Positions 1-7,721 of a stretch of DNA of 64,000 nucleotides are shown in pieces (the first letter of the stretch is position 1; every line of letters begins with the position of its first letter). A program made the translations under genes and the position numbers. A model generated the notes under the pieces. That model was not told the origin of the DNA. It was given only the letters and a program-made list of their open reading frames with translations, and searched no databases. This stretch comes from Pseudomonas sp. Irchel 3A7. GTDB taxonomy: Bacteria > Pseudomonadota > Gammaproteobacteria > Pseudomonadales > Pseudomonadaceae. The DNA lies in contig NZ_FYED01000004.1 of the NCBI RefSeq assembly GCF_900187565.1, positions 186,001-250,000 on the forward strand, given 5' to 3'.

Positions 1-410
1 GCAAACGCTATGGCAAACCGCATTTGCGTTTCAGCGATCAGGCCGAAGAGTTGCTGCTCAACTACAGCTGGCCGGGTAACGTGCGCGAGTTGCGCAACAT
101 GCTGGAGCAGACCGTGCTGCTGGCGCAAAGCGACATCGTCGCCGCCCATCAGCTGAATGTCTGCATGAGCCTGGTGGATGAACCACCGCCGTATCAACAC
201 GAGCTGCCACCCAGCGAATCACGCGTGGCTTACAACGGCACCGAGTCGATGAACCTGCCGGAAGTCGAACGCGACATGGTGCGCAAGATGCTCGACAAGA
301 CCGACTGGAACGTTACCAAGTCCGCACGGCTGCTGGGCTTGAGCCGCGACATGCTGCGCTATCGGATCGAAAAACTCGGCCTTGCGCGCCCGGACAAACG
401 GCAGTGGTAG
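1..410 (+). CDS. Sigma-54-dependent response regulator/activator (3' part only)
   Basis: The reading frame is open from the first base, so this is the C-terminal part of an NtrC-type activator whose start lies outside the window. The visible protein has the end of the AAA+ domain, including the GNVREL motif and the preceding SWPGN turn. A linker of about 45 residues follows, then a Fis-type helix-turn-helix (NVTKSARLLGLSRDMLRYRI) just before the stop. Family knowledge says such proteins hydrolyse ATP to open sigma-54 RNA polymerase promoters from an upstream enhancer. The signal-sensing domain is not visible, so what it responds to cannot be said. The stop is TAG at 408-410. Confidence 0.9.
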   Translation, partial: KRYGKPHLRFSDQAEELLLNYSWPGNVRELRNMLEQTVLLAQSDIVAAHQLNVCMSLVDEPPPYQHELPPSESRVAYNGTESMNLPEVERDMVRKMLDKTDWNVTKSARLLGLSRDMLRYRIEKLGLARPDKRQW

Positions 411-456
411 TGGGGCAGTTGCGAGCCGCAAGCTTCAAGCTGCAAGGTAAGAGCAG

Positions 457-840
457 TTACAAAGCAGGGCCTGGAGTGCTCAGGCAGGCCAGCATGCACC
501 TCGGGTCGATGACTTCCTGGTTCACGTAGACGCCGCGCTCCGAATCGTAGGTGCGGATGAACACGCGAACAGTGGCATCGGCCACCGTGGGCAACCGTGA
601 GTCGGAAAACACGTGCTCGCTGGAAACCGGGATGAACGTCTGGGGCGATGTCGGGATATATGACCCCGGCGGTACGGTGCTCAGCGAAGGAGGGGCGGGG
701 TGGGCGAAGGGTTGATCGGCCCCGTAATAGTTGAACTCACTGCTCGACTGCTCGGTTTGCATCGGGCTGTCATCCGCCCGTGCACAGGTGGCGGCGGTCA
801 GGCAAAGGGCAAGCAACAGCATCTGTTCGGTCTTGTTCAT
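457..840 (-). CDS. Small exported hypothetical protein (127 aa)
   Basis: The chosen ATG at 840 begins MNKTEQMLLLALCLTAATCARADD, a clean Sec signal peptide with likely cleavage after ARA. An in-frame start 15 codons upstream would bury the signal, so it was not used. The mature protein is about 105 residues: low-complexity and rich in Pro, Ser and Thr at first, then a more regular C-terminal half (RVFIRTYDSERGVYVNQEVI) with two cysteines near the end (CMLAC). I recognise no family. It stands alone between the sigma-54 activator and a REP pair. A periplasmic or envelope location is inferred from the signal peptide only. Confidence 0.6.
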   Translation of the reverse strand: MNKTEQMLLLALCLTAATCARADDSPMQTEQSSSEFNYYGADQPFAHPAPPSLSTVPPGSYIPTSPQTFIPVSSEHVFSDSRLPTVADATVRVFIRTYDSERGVYVNQEVIDPRCMLACLSTPGPAL

Positions 841-901
841 GGCAGCACCTGTGACATCGGTTTTCGCGCATATCCCCAAGGTCATTAACTATAGCGCCCC
901 C

Positions 902-1001
902 TGTAGGAGCGAGCCTGCTCGCGATGGGCTAGAGAGCCCCGCGGGGTGTCAGGCTCCCCGTGTTATCGTTAACGATCATCGCGAGCAAGCTCGCTCCTAC
1001 A
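902..1001. repeat. REP doublet (REPIN-like)
   Basis: Two inverted REP units (tgtaggagcgagcctgctcg and its counterpart cgagcaagctcgctcctaca) flank a spacer of about 50 bp containing gccccgcggggtgtcaggct. A close relative with the same type of spacer is at 30598-30697. It lies between a minus-strand and a plus-strand gene. Confidence 0.9.
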
Positions 1002-1035
1002 ACCGTCAATCAAAGACCCGATTCTGGAATGTGCA

Positions 1036-1842
1036 ATGGAAATGCCGACAAAAGAACAAGCCATCGCCAGCAACCGCGATGCCTGGAACGACTCCGCCCG
1101 CCACCACAAGGACAGCCCTGACTGGCAGGTGCTCTTGAGCGCCGTGGCCCGCGCGGATTTTACCTGCCTGGATGACACCCTGACCGCTGTATTGACCGAG
1201 GTCGGTGTCGATGGCAAGGATGTGGTGCAACTGGGCTGCAACAATGGCCGCGAAAGCCTGTCGCTGTTTGCCCTGGGCGCCCGGCAGGTGGTCGGTGTCG
1301 ACCAGTCCGCGGCGTTTCTCGACCAGGCGCGGGAACTGGCGTCACGCTCGGCCCATCAGCCTGCATTCATCGAGGCCGATATTCACCGTTTGCCGCTTGA
1401 GTTACAGAGCCGTTTCGACCTGGCGTTGATCACCATCGGCGTATTGAACTGGATGCCGGACATCGGCGAATTTTTCCGCCATGTGGCACAGACACTGAAG
1501 CCGGGTGGGGCGCTGGTGGTGTACGAGACCCATCCGTTCCTGGAAATGTTTGACCCGGAAGGTGCCGATCCCTTCGCCCTGGCCAGTTCGTATTTTCGCA
1601 GCGAGCCGTTCGTGCAGACCGAGCCGATCGTCTACGAGGGCAAAGTCGAACAACAGGCCGCGCCGTCGTACTGGTTCGTCCACACCCTGGGTGCCATCTT
1701 CCACGGCGCCCTCGCGGGGGGTCTGAACATCCGCCATTTCAAGGAATACCCGCATTCCAATCGTGAGGAACTGTACGACCGTTACCAACAGCGGGAGGCG
1801 CAGTTGCCGATGTGTTTTACATTGGTGGTGCAGAAGGGCTGA
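1036..1842 (+). CDS. Class I SAM-dependent methyltransferase
   Basis: This 268-residue protein carries a Rossmann methyltransferase core. Motif I is VVQLGCNNGRESLSLFALGA (about residues 58-77) and is followed by VVGVDQS, an acidic residue at the end of strand 2 that would bind the SAM ribose. The post-motif region FDLALITIGVLNWMPD and LKPGGALVVYETHPF match motifs II-III of small-molecule methyltransferases. The substrate cannot be read from the sequence. A second in-frame ATG lies two codons in, and neither start has a strong ribosome binding site. It is monocistronic, flanked by REP doublets on both sides. Confidence 0.85.
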   Translation: MEMPTKEQAIASNRDAWNDSARHHKDSPDWQVLLSAVARADFTCLDDTLTAVLTEVGVDGKDVVQLGCNNGRESLSLFALGARQVVGVDQSAAFLDQARELASRSAHQPAFIEADIHRLPLELQSRFDLALITIGVLNWMPDIGEFFRHVAQTLKPGGALVVYETHPFLEMFDPEGADPFALASSYFRSEPFVQTEPIVYEGKVEQQAAPSYWFVHTLGAIFHGALAGGLNIRHFKEYPHSNREELYDRYQQREAQLPMCFTLVVQKG

Positions 1843-1866
1843 GGAATGTATTGCGTCGACTGACGC

Positions 1867-1961
1867 CTTCGCGAGCAGGCTCGCTCCCACATGTTGATCG
1901 GTGTCGAACACAAGTGCTGTGCACGACGAAGATCCACTGTGGGAGCAAACCTGCTCGCGAA
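1867..1961. repeat. REP doublet, copy A of a tandem duplication
   Basis: The pair is ttcgcgagcaggctcgctcc ... tgtgggagcaaacctgctcg with a 46-bp spacer. The whole unit, spacer included, is repeated almost exactly 136 bp downstream (copy B). Confidence 0.9.
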
Positions 1962-2002
1962 AGCGGTGTTGCATTGAGCATTGATGATGGCTGGGCCAAC
2001 GC

Positions 2003-2098
2003 TTTCGCGAGCAGGCTCGCTCCCACATGTTGATCGGTGTCGAACACAAGTGCTGTGCACGACGAAGATCCACTGTGGGAGCGAGCCTGCTCGCGAAG
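2003..2098. repeat. REP doublet, copy B of the tandem duplication
   Basis: This is a near-identical second copy of the unit at 1867-1961. It differs mainly in the second REP arm (gcgagcc in place of gcaaacc). The identical spacer argues for recent duplication rather than independent insertion. Confidence 0.9.
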
Positions 2099-2131
2099 AA
2101 GACCACGCGGTCTCTCGGATAGAACCTTGAC

Positions 2132-2824
2132 TCAAGCCTGCGCCGCCGCTGTCACCACCGGCCGTCCCGGTTTGCGCAACGGTTCCAGGCGTGAGCCGGT
2201 GTAGCGGGTTTCGCGGAAGAAGCGCCAGCGGCCGAACAGGCCGTAGACGTGGGTGACGCGTCCCTGTTCCTGATAGCCCATGCGGATGTGCAGCTTCAGG
2301 GCCGGGATGTTGTGGGTTTCGCAGACGTCCACCACCTTGTTGCAGCCCTGGGCCGCCATCGCCTCCCACAGCGCGACCTGCACGTCCACCGACAGGCTGC
2401 TGCCGAAGTAGGCGCGGATCATTTCGCCACCGAACTCGAAGAATTCACCGGGTTTTACCGGGAACCAGCAGCCGTAGTAATGGCGGTCGTGGTAGTCGCG
2501 AGTGCTGCCCCAGATGAAGCCGATCGCATCACCGTTTTCATCGACATACATGTGCCCGGTGTGACCTTCGGCAGCCAGTTCGGCCATGGTTTGCACACGG
2601 TCACCGAAGTGTTTGGCAAACGCCGTGGCGTTTTCCGGGGTGATGATGACCTGGCGCACGCCGGAGTAGGGACGCAGCTTGTGCGGTGGTACCGGGCTGA
2701 CCAGGTCACGCTCCATCCACAACAACTCCCAGTGGAAGAACACATAGCGTTTCCACAGCGTGCCGAACGTGCGGCTCAGGCCTTTTTGTTTGATTCGTTC
2801 GCGGAGTTTGTCGATCAGGCTCAT
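2132..2824 (-). CDS. GNAT-like N-acetyltransferase, exopolysaccharide locus (paralogue 2)
   Basis: The 230-residue protein starts at the ATG at 2824 (MSLIDKL), which has a strong GGAGGG ribosome binding site; an upstream in-frame extension lacks this. A basic N-terminal region with aromatic residues (KRYVFFHWELLWMERDL) precedes an acetyltransferase-like fold, including GHMYVDENGDAIGFIWG, DYHDRHYYGCWF and a C-terminal ALKLHIRMGYQEQGRV that resembles the GNAT motif B region. It is clearly paralogous to the gene at 5026-5715. A terminator separates it from ChbG upstream, so it may have its own promoter. Acylation of the exopolysaccharide or its precursor is inferred from context. Confidence 0.75.
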   Translation of the reverse strand: MSLIDKLRERIKQKGLSRTFGTLWKRYVFFHWELLWMERDLVSPVPPHKLRPYSGVRQVIITPENATAFAKHFGDRVQTMAELAAEGHTGHMYVDENGDAIGFIWGSTRDYHDRHYYGCWFPVKPGEFFEFGGEMIRAYFGSSLSVDVQVALWEAMAAQGCNKVVDVCETHNIPALKLHIRMGYQEQGRVTHVYGLFGRWRFFRETRYTGSRLEPLRKPGRPVVTAAAQA

Positions 2825-2966
2825 GAAGCCCTCCTTGGCCGGGATTGGCCATGCTTTGGGTGAAGGTACTGTTGGGTATAGATCACACTGGACGTGGCAA
2901 GGAGGCGCCTTTACCAGCAATTTGTTTCAATATGTGTTTCAGTATTGACACAACTTTTCCGGCGTC

Positions 2967-3004
2967 AAAAAGCCGCGCTCCGGGCTTTCCAGAGGGGCTT
3001 TTTT
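2967..3004 (-). terminator. Rho-independent terminator after the exopolysaccharide operon
   Basis: An A-run and AAGCC pair with GGCTT and a T-run around a GC-rich loop. On the minus strand the stem ends in TTTTT. It lies 25 bp past the stop of the ChbG-like gene, so the main operon probably ends here. Confidence 0.7.
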
Positions 3005-3028
3005 CGGGGTGAATCGGTGCCTGGAGGG

Positions 3029-3823
3029 TTAGTCCATCACCGTCTCTGCGCGACTGCCGAAGGTGCGACCTGCAGCGCCGTAGGCGACCCTCGGCACACC
3101 CGGCAAGCGCTGCTCCAGCAGCGCGCTCAACGACTCGCCTTGATCCAGATAGGCATCGCCGAAATCGGCGCCGAGCTGGTTGGGATGGGCGACGATCTCC
3201 AGCAGGCCGTCACTGGGTGGCGCTGCATTGCGCAAATCCACCGGGGTGCAGACGTAGTCGGCGGTGGCCCCGGCCAGGCTGTTCAGACGATGGTTGAGCA
3301 ATTCCTTGAAGATGCGCTTGGGCAGGCTCAGGTTTTGCCCCAGATTGCGCGCCAGCCTCACGGGAACGCCCTGGCGGGCGGCGAAGCGCGCGACGATCTC
3401 GCCGATGGGCCAGATGTTATGTACGTGTTGATGGGAGTCCAGATGGCTGGGGCGCACGCCGTTATCCACACAGCGTTGCCATTGGGCTTCGAGTTCTTCC
3501 TCCACCGCCAGCCGATCCTGGCGACCCAGCCAGAGGCGGGTGCGGGACAGGTTGAGGTCGAACACGCCGGCACTGTCGCAGAAGGTGCGGCGCGTCAGAA
3601 TGCGCCTGCTTACCGGGTGGCCGTAGGTGAGGTTGAAGTGCAGGCCGATGCGTCCTTCCAATAACGGATGCTGGGCCAGGGCACAGGCCGCTTCAAAGGC
3701 CGGCATGTTGGCCATGGCGGTGGCGGAACTGATGATCCCGGCCTGGAATGCCCCCAGGATCACCGCGTTTTCACAGGCACTGAGGCCGAAATCGTCAGCG
3801 TTGACTATGACTTGGCGTGGCAT
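3029..3823 (-). CDS. ChbG/HpnK (YdjC-like) carbohydrate deacetylase
   Basis: The 264-residue protein starts with MPRQVIVNADDFG at 3823, preceded by GGAGGG. The NADDFG motif (about residues 8-13) and HLDSHQHVH (about residues 135-143) are the metal-binding and catalytic motifs of the YdjC/ChbG family, which removes N-acetyl groups from amino sugars or sugar-linked lipids. Its start overlaps the end of the BioF2-type acyltransferase gene by 29 bases, so the two are translationally linked. No signal peptide is visible, so action in the cytoplasm on a precursor is inferred. It is the second deacetylase of the locus, with a fold different from the NodB-type protein at 9034-10035. Confidence 0.85.
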   Translation of the reverse strand: MPRQVIVNADDFGLSACENAVILGAFQAGIISSATAMANMPAFEAACALAQHPLLEGRIGLHFNLTYGHPVSRRILTRRTFCDSAGVFDLNLSRTRLWLGRQDRLAVEEELEAQWQRCVDNGVRPSHLDSHQHVHNIWPIGEIVARFAARQGVPVRLARNLGQNLSLPKRIFKELLNHRLNSLAGATADYVCTPVDLRNAAPPSDGLLEIVAHPNQLGADFGDAYLDQGESLSALLEQRLPGVPRVAYGAAGRTFGSRAETVMD

Positions 3824-5021
3824 GTTTACCCTCCAGGTGTTTGTCGGTGGCTGCAGGCGGCTTGGGCCCGGGGACAGGCGCAGGCGTTGCGGCGGGTGCA
3901 GGGGCGCTGGACGCTGTCGCGCGCCGGGCCCGCCATTGCTGCAACAAGGGTTTGATGCGGTACCAGACCCGCAGGGCAAGCCCCAGGGCCAGGCCGCTCG
4001 GGCGCCAGGAATAGAAGCTCCAGCGCCAGTGTTCCAGTTGCCCGGTCATGCGTTCATGCAGTTGATGGCTGGAGTTTTCCAGGCTGACCCGCGACGCATC
4101 GATCCAGTGCCAGTGGTCCTCCAGGCCCCAGCGAATCCATTCTTCGAGCAGCACCCGACCACTGCCCAGGTCGGCGTGTTGCGGCAGGAACGCCAGGTTG
4201 TAATCGTACAGCCGGCCCTGCTCCAGCAAGCCGAGGCGGTAGCTGATGCAACGCCCGTCCAGCTCCAGCACCACCACGCGCACCAGCCCTTGGGCGGCGA
4301 GGGCGGTGAAGGCGCGGTCCATCCATTGGCGGTGGCGCTCGTCGGAAAAAATGCCCACGCCTTCATCGCCTTTCCAGCTCACCGCTTCGACTTCGCCGAT
4401 GACCTTGAGCAACGGGCCCATGGTCGTGGCGTCGGGAATGATGCGCCGCACTTGCGCGCCACAGGCGGCAATGCGTTTGCGTGCCCGGCGCAGTTTGTAG
4501 CGCGGGTCGCCGGAGACTTCCTGATGATCGGCGTCGCTGATCAGGTGCACCGGCACCCGACAACTGAGGCGGCGTTCAGCCGTGGAGCTATGGCCCATCC
4601 ATTCGCTCAGGGCGCTGGCGGCACCTGGCGGTTCACAGAATTCATTGAGTTGCAGTAAAGCATGGGGCAGTCGACGACGGATCTGCGTCAACGCTTTGCC
4701 CATGTCCTCGGCGTCCAGGCTGGCGAGCAGCGCGAGGCGGTCGGCGAGGGGATATCCGAGGTGATGCAGGACCCGAAACGGCAGTCCGCCGAAACGTTCG
4801 ACGGACGCCACCAGGGGCAGGCACAAGACCAGTTGTTGCCCCTGCCAGCCGAGCAGAACGTGCAAGCGTTCGCCGACTCTCAGGGCGTGTTCCGATGCAG
4901 ACATCCAGGCCAGCGTGTTGAACGGCGTGTGGTCCATCACTTGCAGGCGCAGCACCTCATAGGCTGCTGCGGGAAAATCTGCGGCGCACAGCGACGTCCG
5001 CCATTCAAATCGCACTGTCAT
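3795..5021 (-). CDS. BioF2-type GNAT acyltransferase (CelD-like)
   Basis: This 408-residue protein has an N-terminal domain (FNTLAWMSASEHAL, LHVLLGWQGQQLVLCLPLV) and a C-terminal GNAT-like half (YKLRRARKRIAACGAQVRRI, VRVVVLELDGRCISYRLGLL, YNLAFLPQHADLGSGRVLLE, WIDASRVSLENSSHQLHERM). This pattern fits the acetyltransferases found in polysaccharide and cellulose gene clusters. The tail from about residue 365 is Ala/Pro-rich and probably disordered. It starts 4 bp after the preceding GNAT gene stops and overlaps the ChbG start. Transfer of an acyl group during polymer decoration is the likely role; donor and acceptor are unknown. Confidence 0.75.
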   Translation of the reverse strand: MTVRFEWRTSLCAADFPAAAYEVLRLQVMDHTPFNTLAWMSASEHALRVGERLHVLLGWQGQQLVLCLPLVASVERFGGLPFRVLHHLGYPLADRLALLASLDAEDMGKALTQIRRRLPHALLQLNEFCEPPGAASALSEWMGHSSTAERRLSCRVPVHLISDADHQEVSGDPRYKLRRARKRIAACGAQVRRIIPDATTMGPLLKVIGEVEAVSWKGDEGVGIFSDERHRQWMDRAFTALAAQGLVRVVVLELDGRCISYRLGLLEQGRLYDYNLAFLPQHADLGSGRVLLEEWIRWGLEDHWHWIDASRVSLENSSHQLHERMTGQLEHWRWSFYSWRPSGLALGLALRVWYRIKPLLQQWRARRATASSAPAPAATPAPVPGPKPPAATDKHLEGKHATPSHSQR

Positions 5022-5025
5022 GGGT

Positions 5026-5715
5026 TCAGGCTACCTCAGCTTTCACGGTGGGTCGTTCCGGTTTACGCAAGGCATCCAGGCGCGAGCCGGTGTAGCGGGT
5101 TTCGCGATAAAAACGCCAGCGGCCAAACAGTTCATACACGTTCATGATTCGCCCCTGTTCCTTGTATCCCGTGCGTATATGCAGTTTCAGGGCCGGGACG
5201 TTGTGCCACTCGCACACATCCACCACCTTGTTGCAGCCCTGTGCGTGCATGGCTTTCCACAGTTCCGTTTGCAGGTCCATCGACAGCTTAGTGCCCCAAT
5301 AGCCCCGGCTCAGTTCACCGCCGAACTCGAAAAACTCGCCGTCCTTCACCGGGAACCAGCAACCGTAGTAGTGACGGTCGTGGTAGTCGCGCGAGGCGCC
5401 CCAGATGAACGCTACCGCATCACCGTTTTCGTCCAGGTGCATTTGGCCGGTGTGACCCTCTTTGGCGAGTTCGGTCATGGTCGCCACGCGGTCGCCGAAG
5501 TGGCGGGTAAACGCCGCGGTGTTGTGCGGTGTAATGGCGACGACCTGCAACGGCGGGTAAGGCTTGAGTCTGTGCGGTGGCACCGGGCTGACCAGGTCGC
5601 GCTCCATCCATATCAGTTCTTCGTGAGAGAACACGAAGTGCTTCCATATTTTTTTCAAGGTGGCCCGCAGGCCTTTTTGTCTGATGTGGTTACTGAGTCT
5701 GTGCAAGATACTCAT
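5026..5715 (-). CDS. GNAT-like N-acetyltransferase, exopolysaccharide locus (paralogue 1)
   Basis: The 229-residue protein begins MSILHRLSNHIRQKG at 5715. Most blocks match the paralogue at 2132-2824 almost word for word: WMERDLVSPVPPH, HFGDRV, EGHTG, DYHDRHYYGCWFPVK, FEFGGE, QGCNKVVDVCE, RYTGSRL. The pair arose by duplication and now brackets the BioF2-type and ChbG-type genes. An upstream in-frame extension of 53 codons looks non-coding and was left out. Its start is 86 bp downstream of the glycosidase-like gene stop, the widest gap inside the operon, so an internal promoter is possible. Confidence 0.75.
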   Translation of the reverse strand: MSILHRLSNHIRQKGLRATLKKIWKHFVFSHEELIWMERDLVSPVPPHRLKPYPPLQVVAITPHNTAAFTRHFGDRVATMTELAKEGHTGQMHLDENGDAVAFIWGASRDYHDRHYYGCWFPVKDGEFFEFGGELSRGYWGTKLSMDLQTELWKAMHAQGCNKVVDVCEWHNVPALKLHIRTGYKEQGRIMNVYELFGRWRFYRETRYTGSRLDALRKPERPTVKAEVA

Positions 5716-5801
5716 GGTGTTGGCTCCTGACGGGTTGGCCCGAAAGTGGAGTGATCCAGCGCGCGGCTCGGTGCCTGCGCTGCCAAACAGTAGAGCGGCG
5801 G

Positions 5802-7721
5802 TCATGAAGCGCTCCAGGTCAGGGCGAACAGCGTTTGCCCTGGCAGCTCGAAGCTCACGAGACCGTCGTTGCATTTCACAGGTGCGTCGCGGCTGCGGTT
5901 GTCCGCGCCGAAATAACGCAGGGATCCATTGGTCAGCGGGCAGCGTGCCCCTTTCAGTTCTACACGCTGCAAGCGCGAACCCTTGTTGACCCCCAGCAAA
6001 CTGCGTTTGTCCTCCTCGGCCATGGCCAGCACGTCGACTTCAAAGGCGGTGTTTTCCAGGGTCATCACGCTGTGCAGCCAATGCTGCTGGATGAATTGCT
6101 GGGCCAGGCCAATGGGTTTGAGTTCGAAGCTGTCGTCGCCGTGGACGCGGATCATGCCCTTGGGGTACTCGGGCTCGTCGGCAGCCTGGAACCAGTTGAG
6201 CATCTCCAGCAAACCGTCCTGGGACGAATTGATGACCACCGACGCCCACCACAACGAGGCGAAGTGGGTTTCCTGATCGTACGGGCTGAGGCTGGAACCG
6301 CTGGACATGTTGGTCTGGTCCAGCAGCAAGGCCTTGCGTGGCCGGCCGTTGGCGTCCAGCCCCACGAGGTCGGCGGCGCGGCGCACGCTGTCGCGATAGA
6401 CCCGGGTCGCCAGCAGGTCGCGGACCATCCATTCGTGCCAGGCCAGTGCATCGACCTTGTCGCCGGATTCGGCCAGCAAGCGCCTGGACCAGTCGATGCC
6501 GCGCTTGTCGGCGGCGTTGTTGGCGAAGGGGCCATTGACCAGCCGCGAACTGGCGGGCATGGCGATGCGCACGCCGGCCTTGGCGTTGTCAGGGTTACTG
6601 CGCACCTGACGGGCCATGCTGTTGAAAATGCTTTGGTAGCTGGCGTAGTCCGGATAATTGAGGTTCGGCTCGTCGGCAAACCCGATGTAATGAGTGCCTT
6701 TGCCGCCCAGGGCGCGGGTCGCGGCGAGCCAGGCGTCGAGGCCGGCGTTGCTGGTGGTGTCGGCGCGCAGATCGGCCTGGCGTTGGCTACCGGCCAACAG
6801 GGTGAGGTCCTGCTTGATGCCGAAGCGGTCCTGGTACAACTGGCGGAAAAGGTCTTCGTAGTGCGGTTGCTTCGCGGTGATGTCGACGAAACTGTAATAG
6901 AGGGCGGCCTGTGGCTTGAGCGCATCGAGCACGGCATAGCTGGAGGGCGGCGGCATCACGTAGGGCAGGGCGATGCCCAGGTTCGGTGTATTGCCGAGGA
7001 CTTTGTCGTGCAGGGTCAGGCGGGTCTGGCCGTCGTCTTCGCGCAGTGGTTTGAGCTGCTGTGGATTCTGCGCAAACAGGTTGGCTGTGCCGTCGAGCCA
7101 GAACGCCACTTTGCCACTGCCTTGCAGGCGCAGGCGCCAGACCTGATCGGCGTTGGCCACTGGCAAGGCCACCTGATCGAACTGCCAATACGCGCGGTAC
7201 GGCTTGAGCGCCAGTGACAACTGTTTGCCGTCGCCGACACGCTGGGCCTGCAGGGCACCGACACCGCCGTGGAACTTGCCGGCCAGCACCGCGTGCTCAC
7301 CTGCCGCGACCTTGAAATACAGCTCGTCGCCGTCGCGGGTTTCCGCACTGAAATGCACTTTGGCCGGGGCGAACAACGCCACCGTGCGCTCATCGTGCTC
7401 GACCTTGTAGCGACGGAAACTGTAGCCGGGAATCTCCAGCCGATAACTGGCGGCGCCCGGTTCCAACGGCCAACGCTGGCTGCCGCTGGATTCGCTGGCG
7501 GCAATCGTGCGTTCGCCCGCAAGCTTGCCTTGGCCATCGAGCAGATACAGGTGTTCTTCGTTGGCATCCGCTTGCCACGCCGGCACCCAGCGCACGGTCA
7601 GGGTGTCGGGGCGATCCGCTTGCAGGTACAGGCTGCCGTCGCGGATGTCGGACCAACGCACAGGCGCGGCCCAGGCATCCAGGGACAGGCCCAGGCTCAC
7701 CGCCAGCGCAAAGTATTTCAT
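5802..7721 (-). CDS. Exported glycoside hydrolase-like protein of unknown family
   Basis: This 639-residue protein has a short signal peptide (MKYFALAVSLGLSLDAWA). The first third reads as beta-rich. The remainder resembles a TIM-barrel hydrolase: THYIGFADEPNLNYPDY has a D-E-P-N segment like the acid/base loop of clan GH-A enzymes, and SQDGLLEMLNWFQA supplies a candidate nucleophile glutamate. The start overlaps the flippase stop by 4 bases (ATGA). I cannot assign a CAZy family. A periplasmic polymer-trimming or length-control hydrolase would fit, as lyases and hydrolases occur in other exopolysaccharide operons, but this is inference. Confidence 0.65.
   Translation of the reverse strand: MKYFALAVSLGLSLDAWAAPVRWSDIRDGSLYLQADRPDTLTVRWVPAWQADANEEHLYLLDGQGKLAGERTIAASESSGSQRWPLEPGAASYRLEIPGYSFRRYKVEHDERTVALFAPAKVHFSAETRDGDELYFKVAAGEHAVLAGKFHGGVGALQAQRVGDGKQLSLALKPYRAYWQFDQVALPVANADQVWRLRLQGSGKVAFWLDGTANLFAQNPQQLKPLREDDGQTRLTLHDKVLGNTPNLGIALPYVMPPPSSYAVLDALKPQAALYYSFVDITAKQPHYEDLFRQLYQDRFGIKQDLTLLAGSQRQADLRADTTSNAGLDAWLAATRALGGKGTHYIGFADEPNLNYPDYASYQSIFNSMARQVRSNPDNAKAGVRIAMPASSRLVNGPFANNAADKRGIDWSRRLLAESGDKVDALAWHEWMVRDLLATRVYRDSVRRAADLVGLDANGRPRKALLLDQTNMSSGSSLSPYDQETHFASLWWASVVINSSQDGLLEMLNWFQAADEPEYPKGMIRVHGDDSFELKPIGLAQQFIQQHWLHSVMTLENTAFEVDVLAMAEEDKRSLLGVNKGSRLQRVELKGARCPLTNGSLRYFGADNRSRDAPVKCNDGLVSFELPGQTLFALTWSAS

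Noticed and set aside
1867..2098. CRISPR array
   Set aside because: The repeat units are inverted REP arms with identical spacers, only two copies. A CRISPR array would have direct repeats with different spacers.
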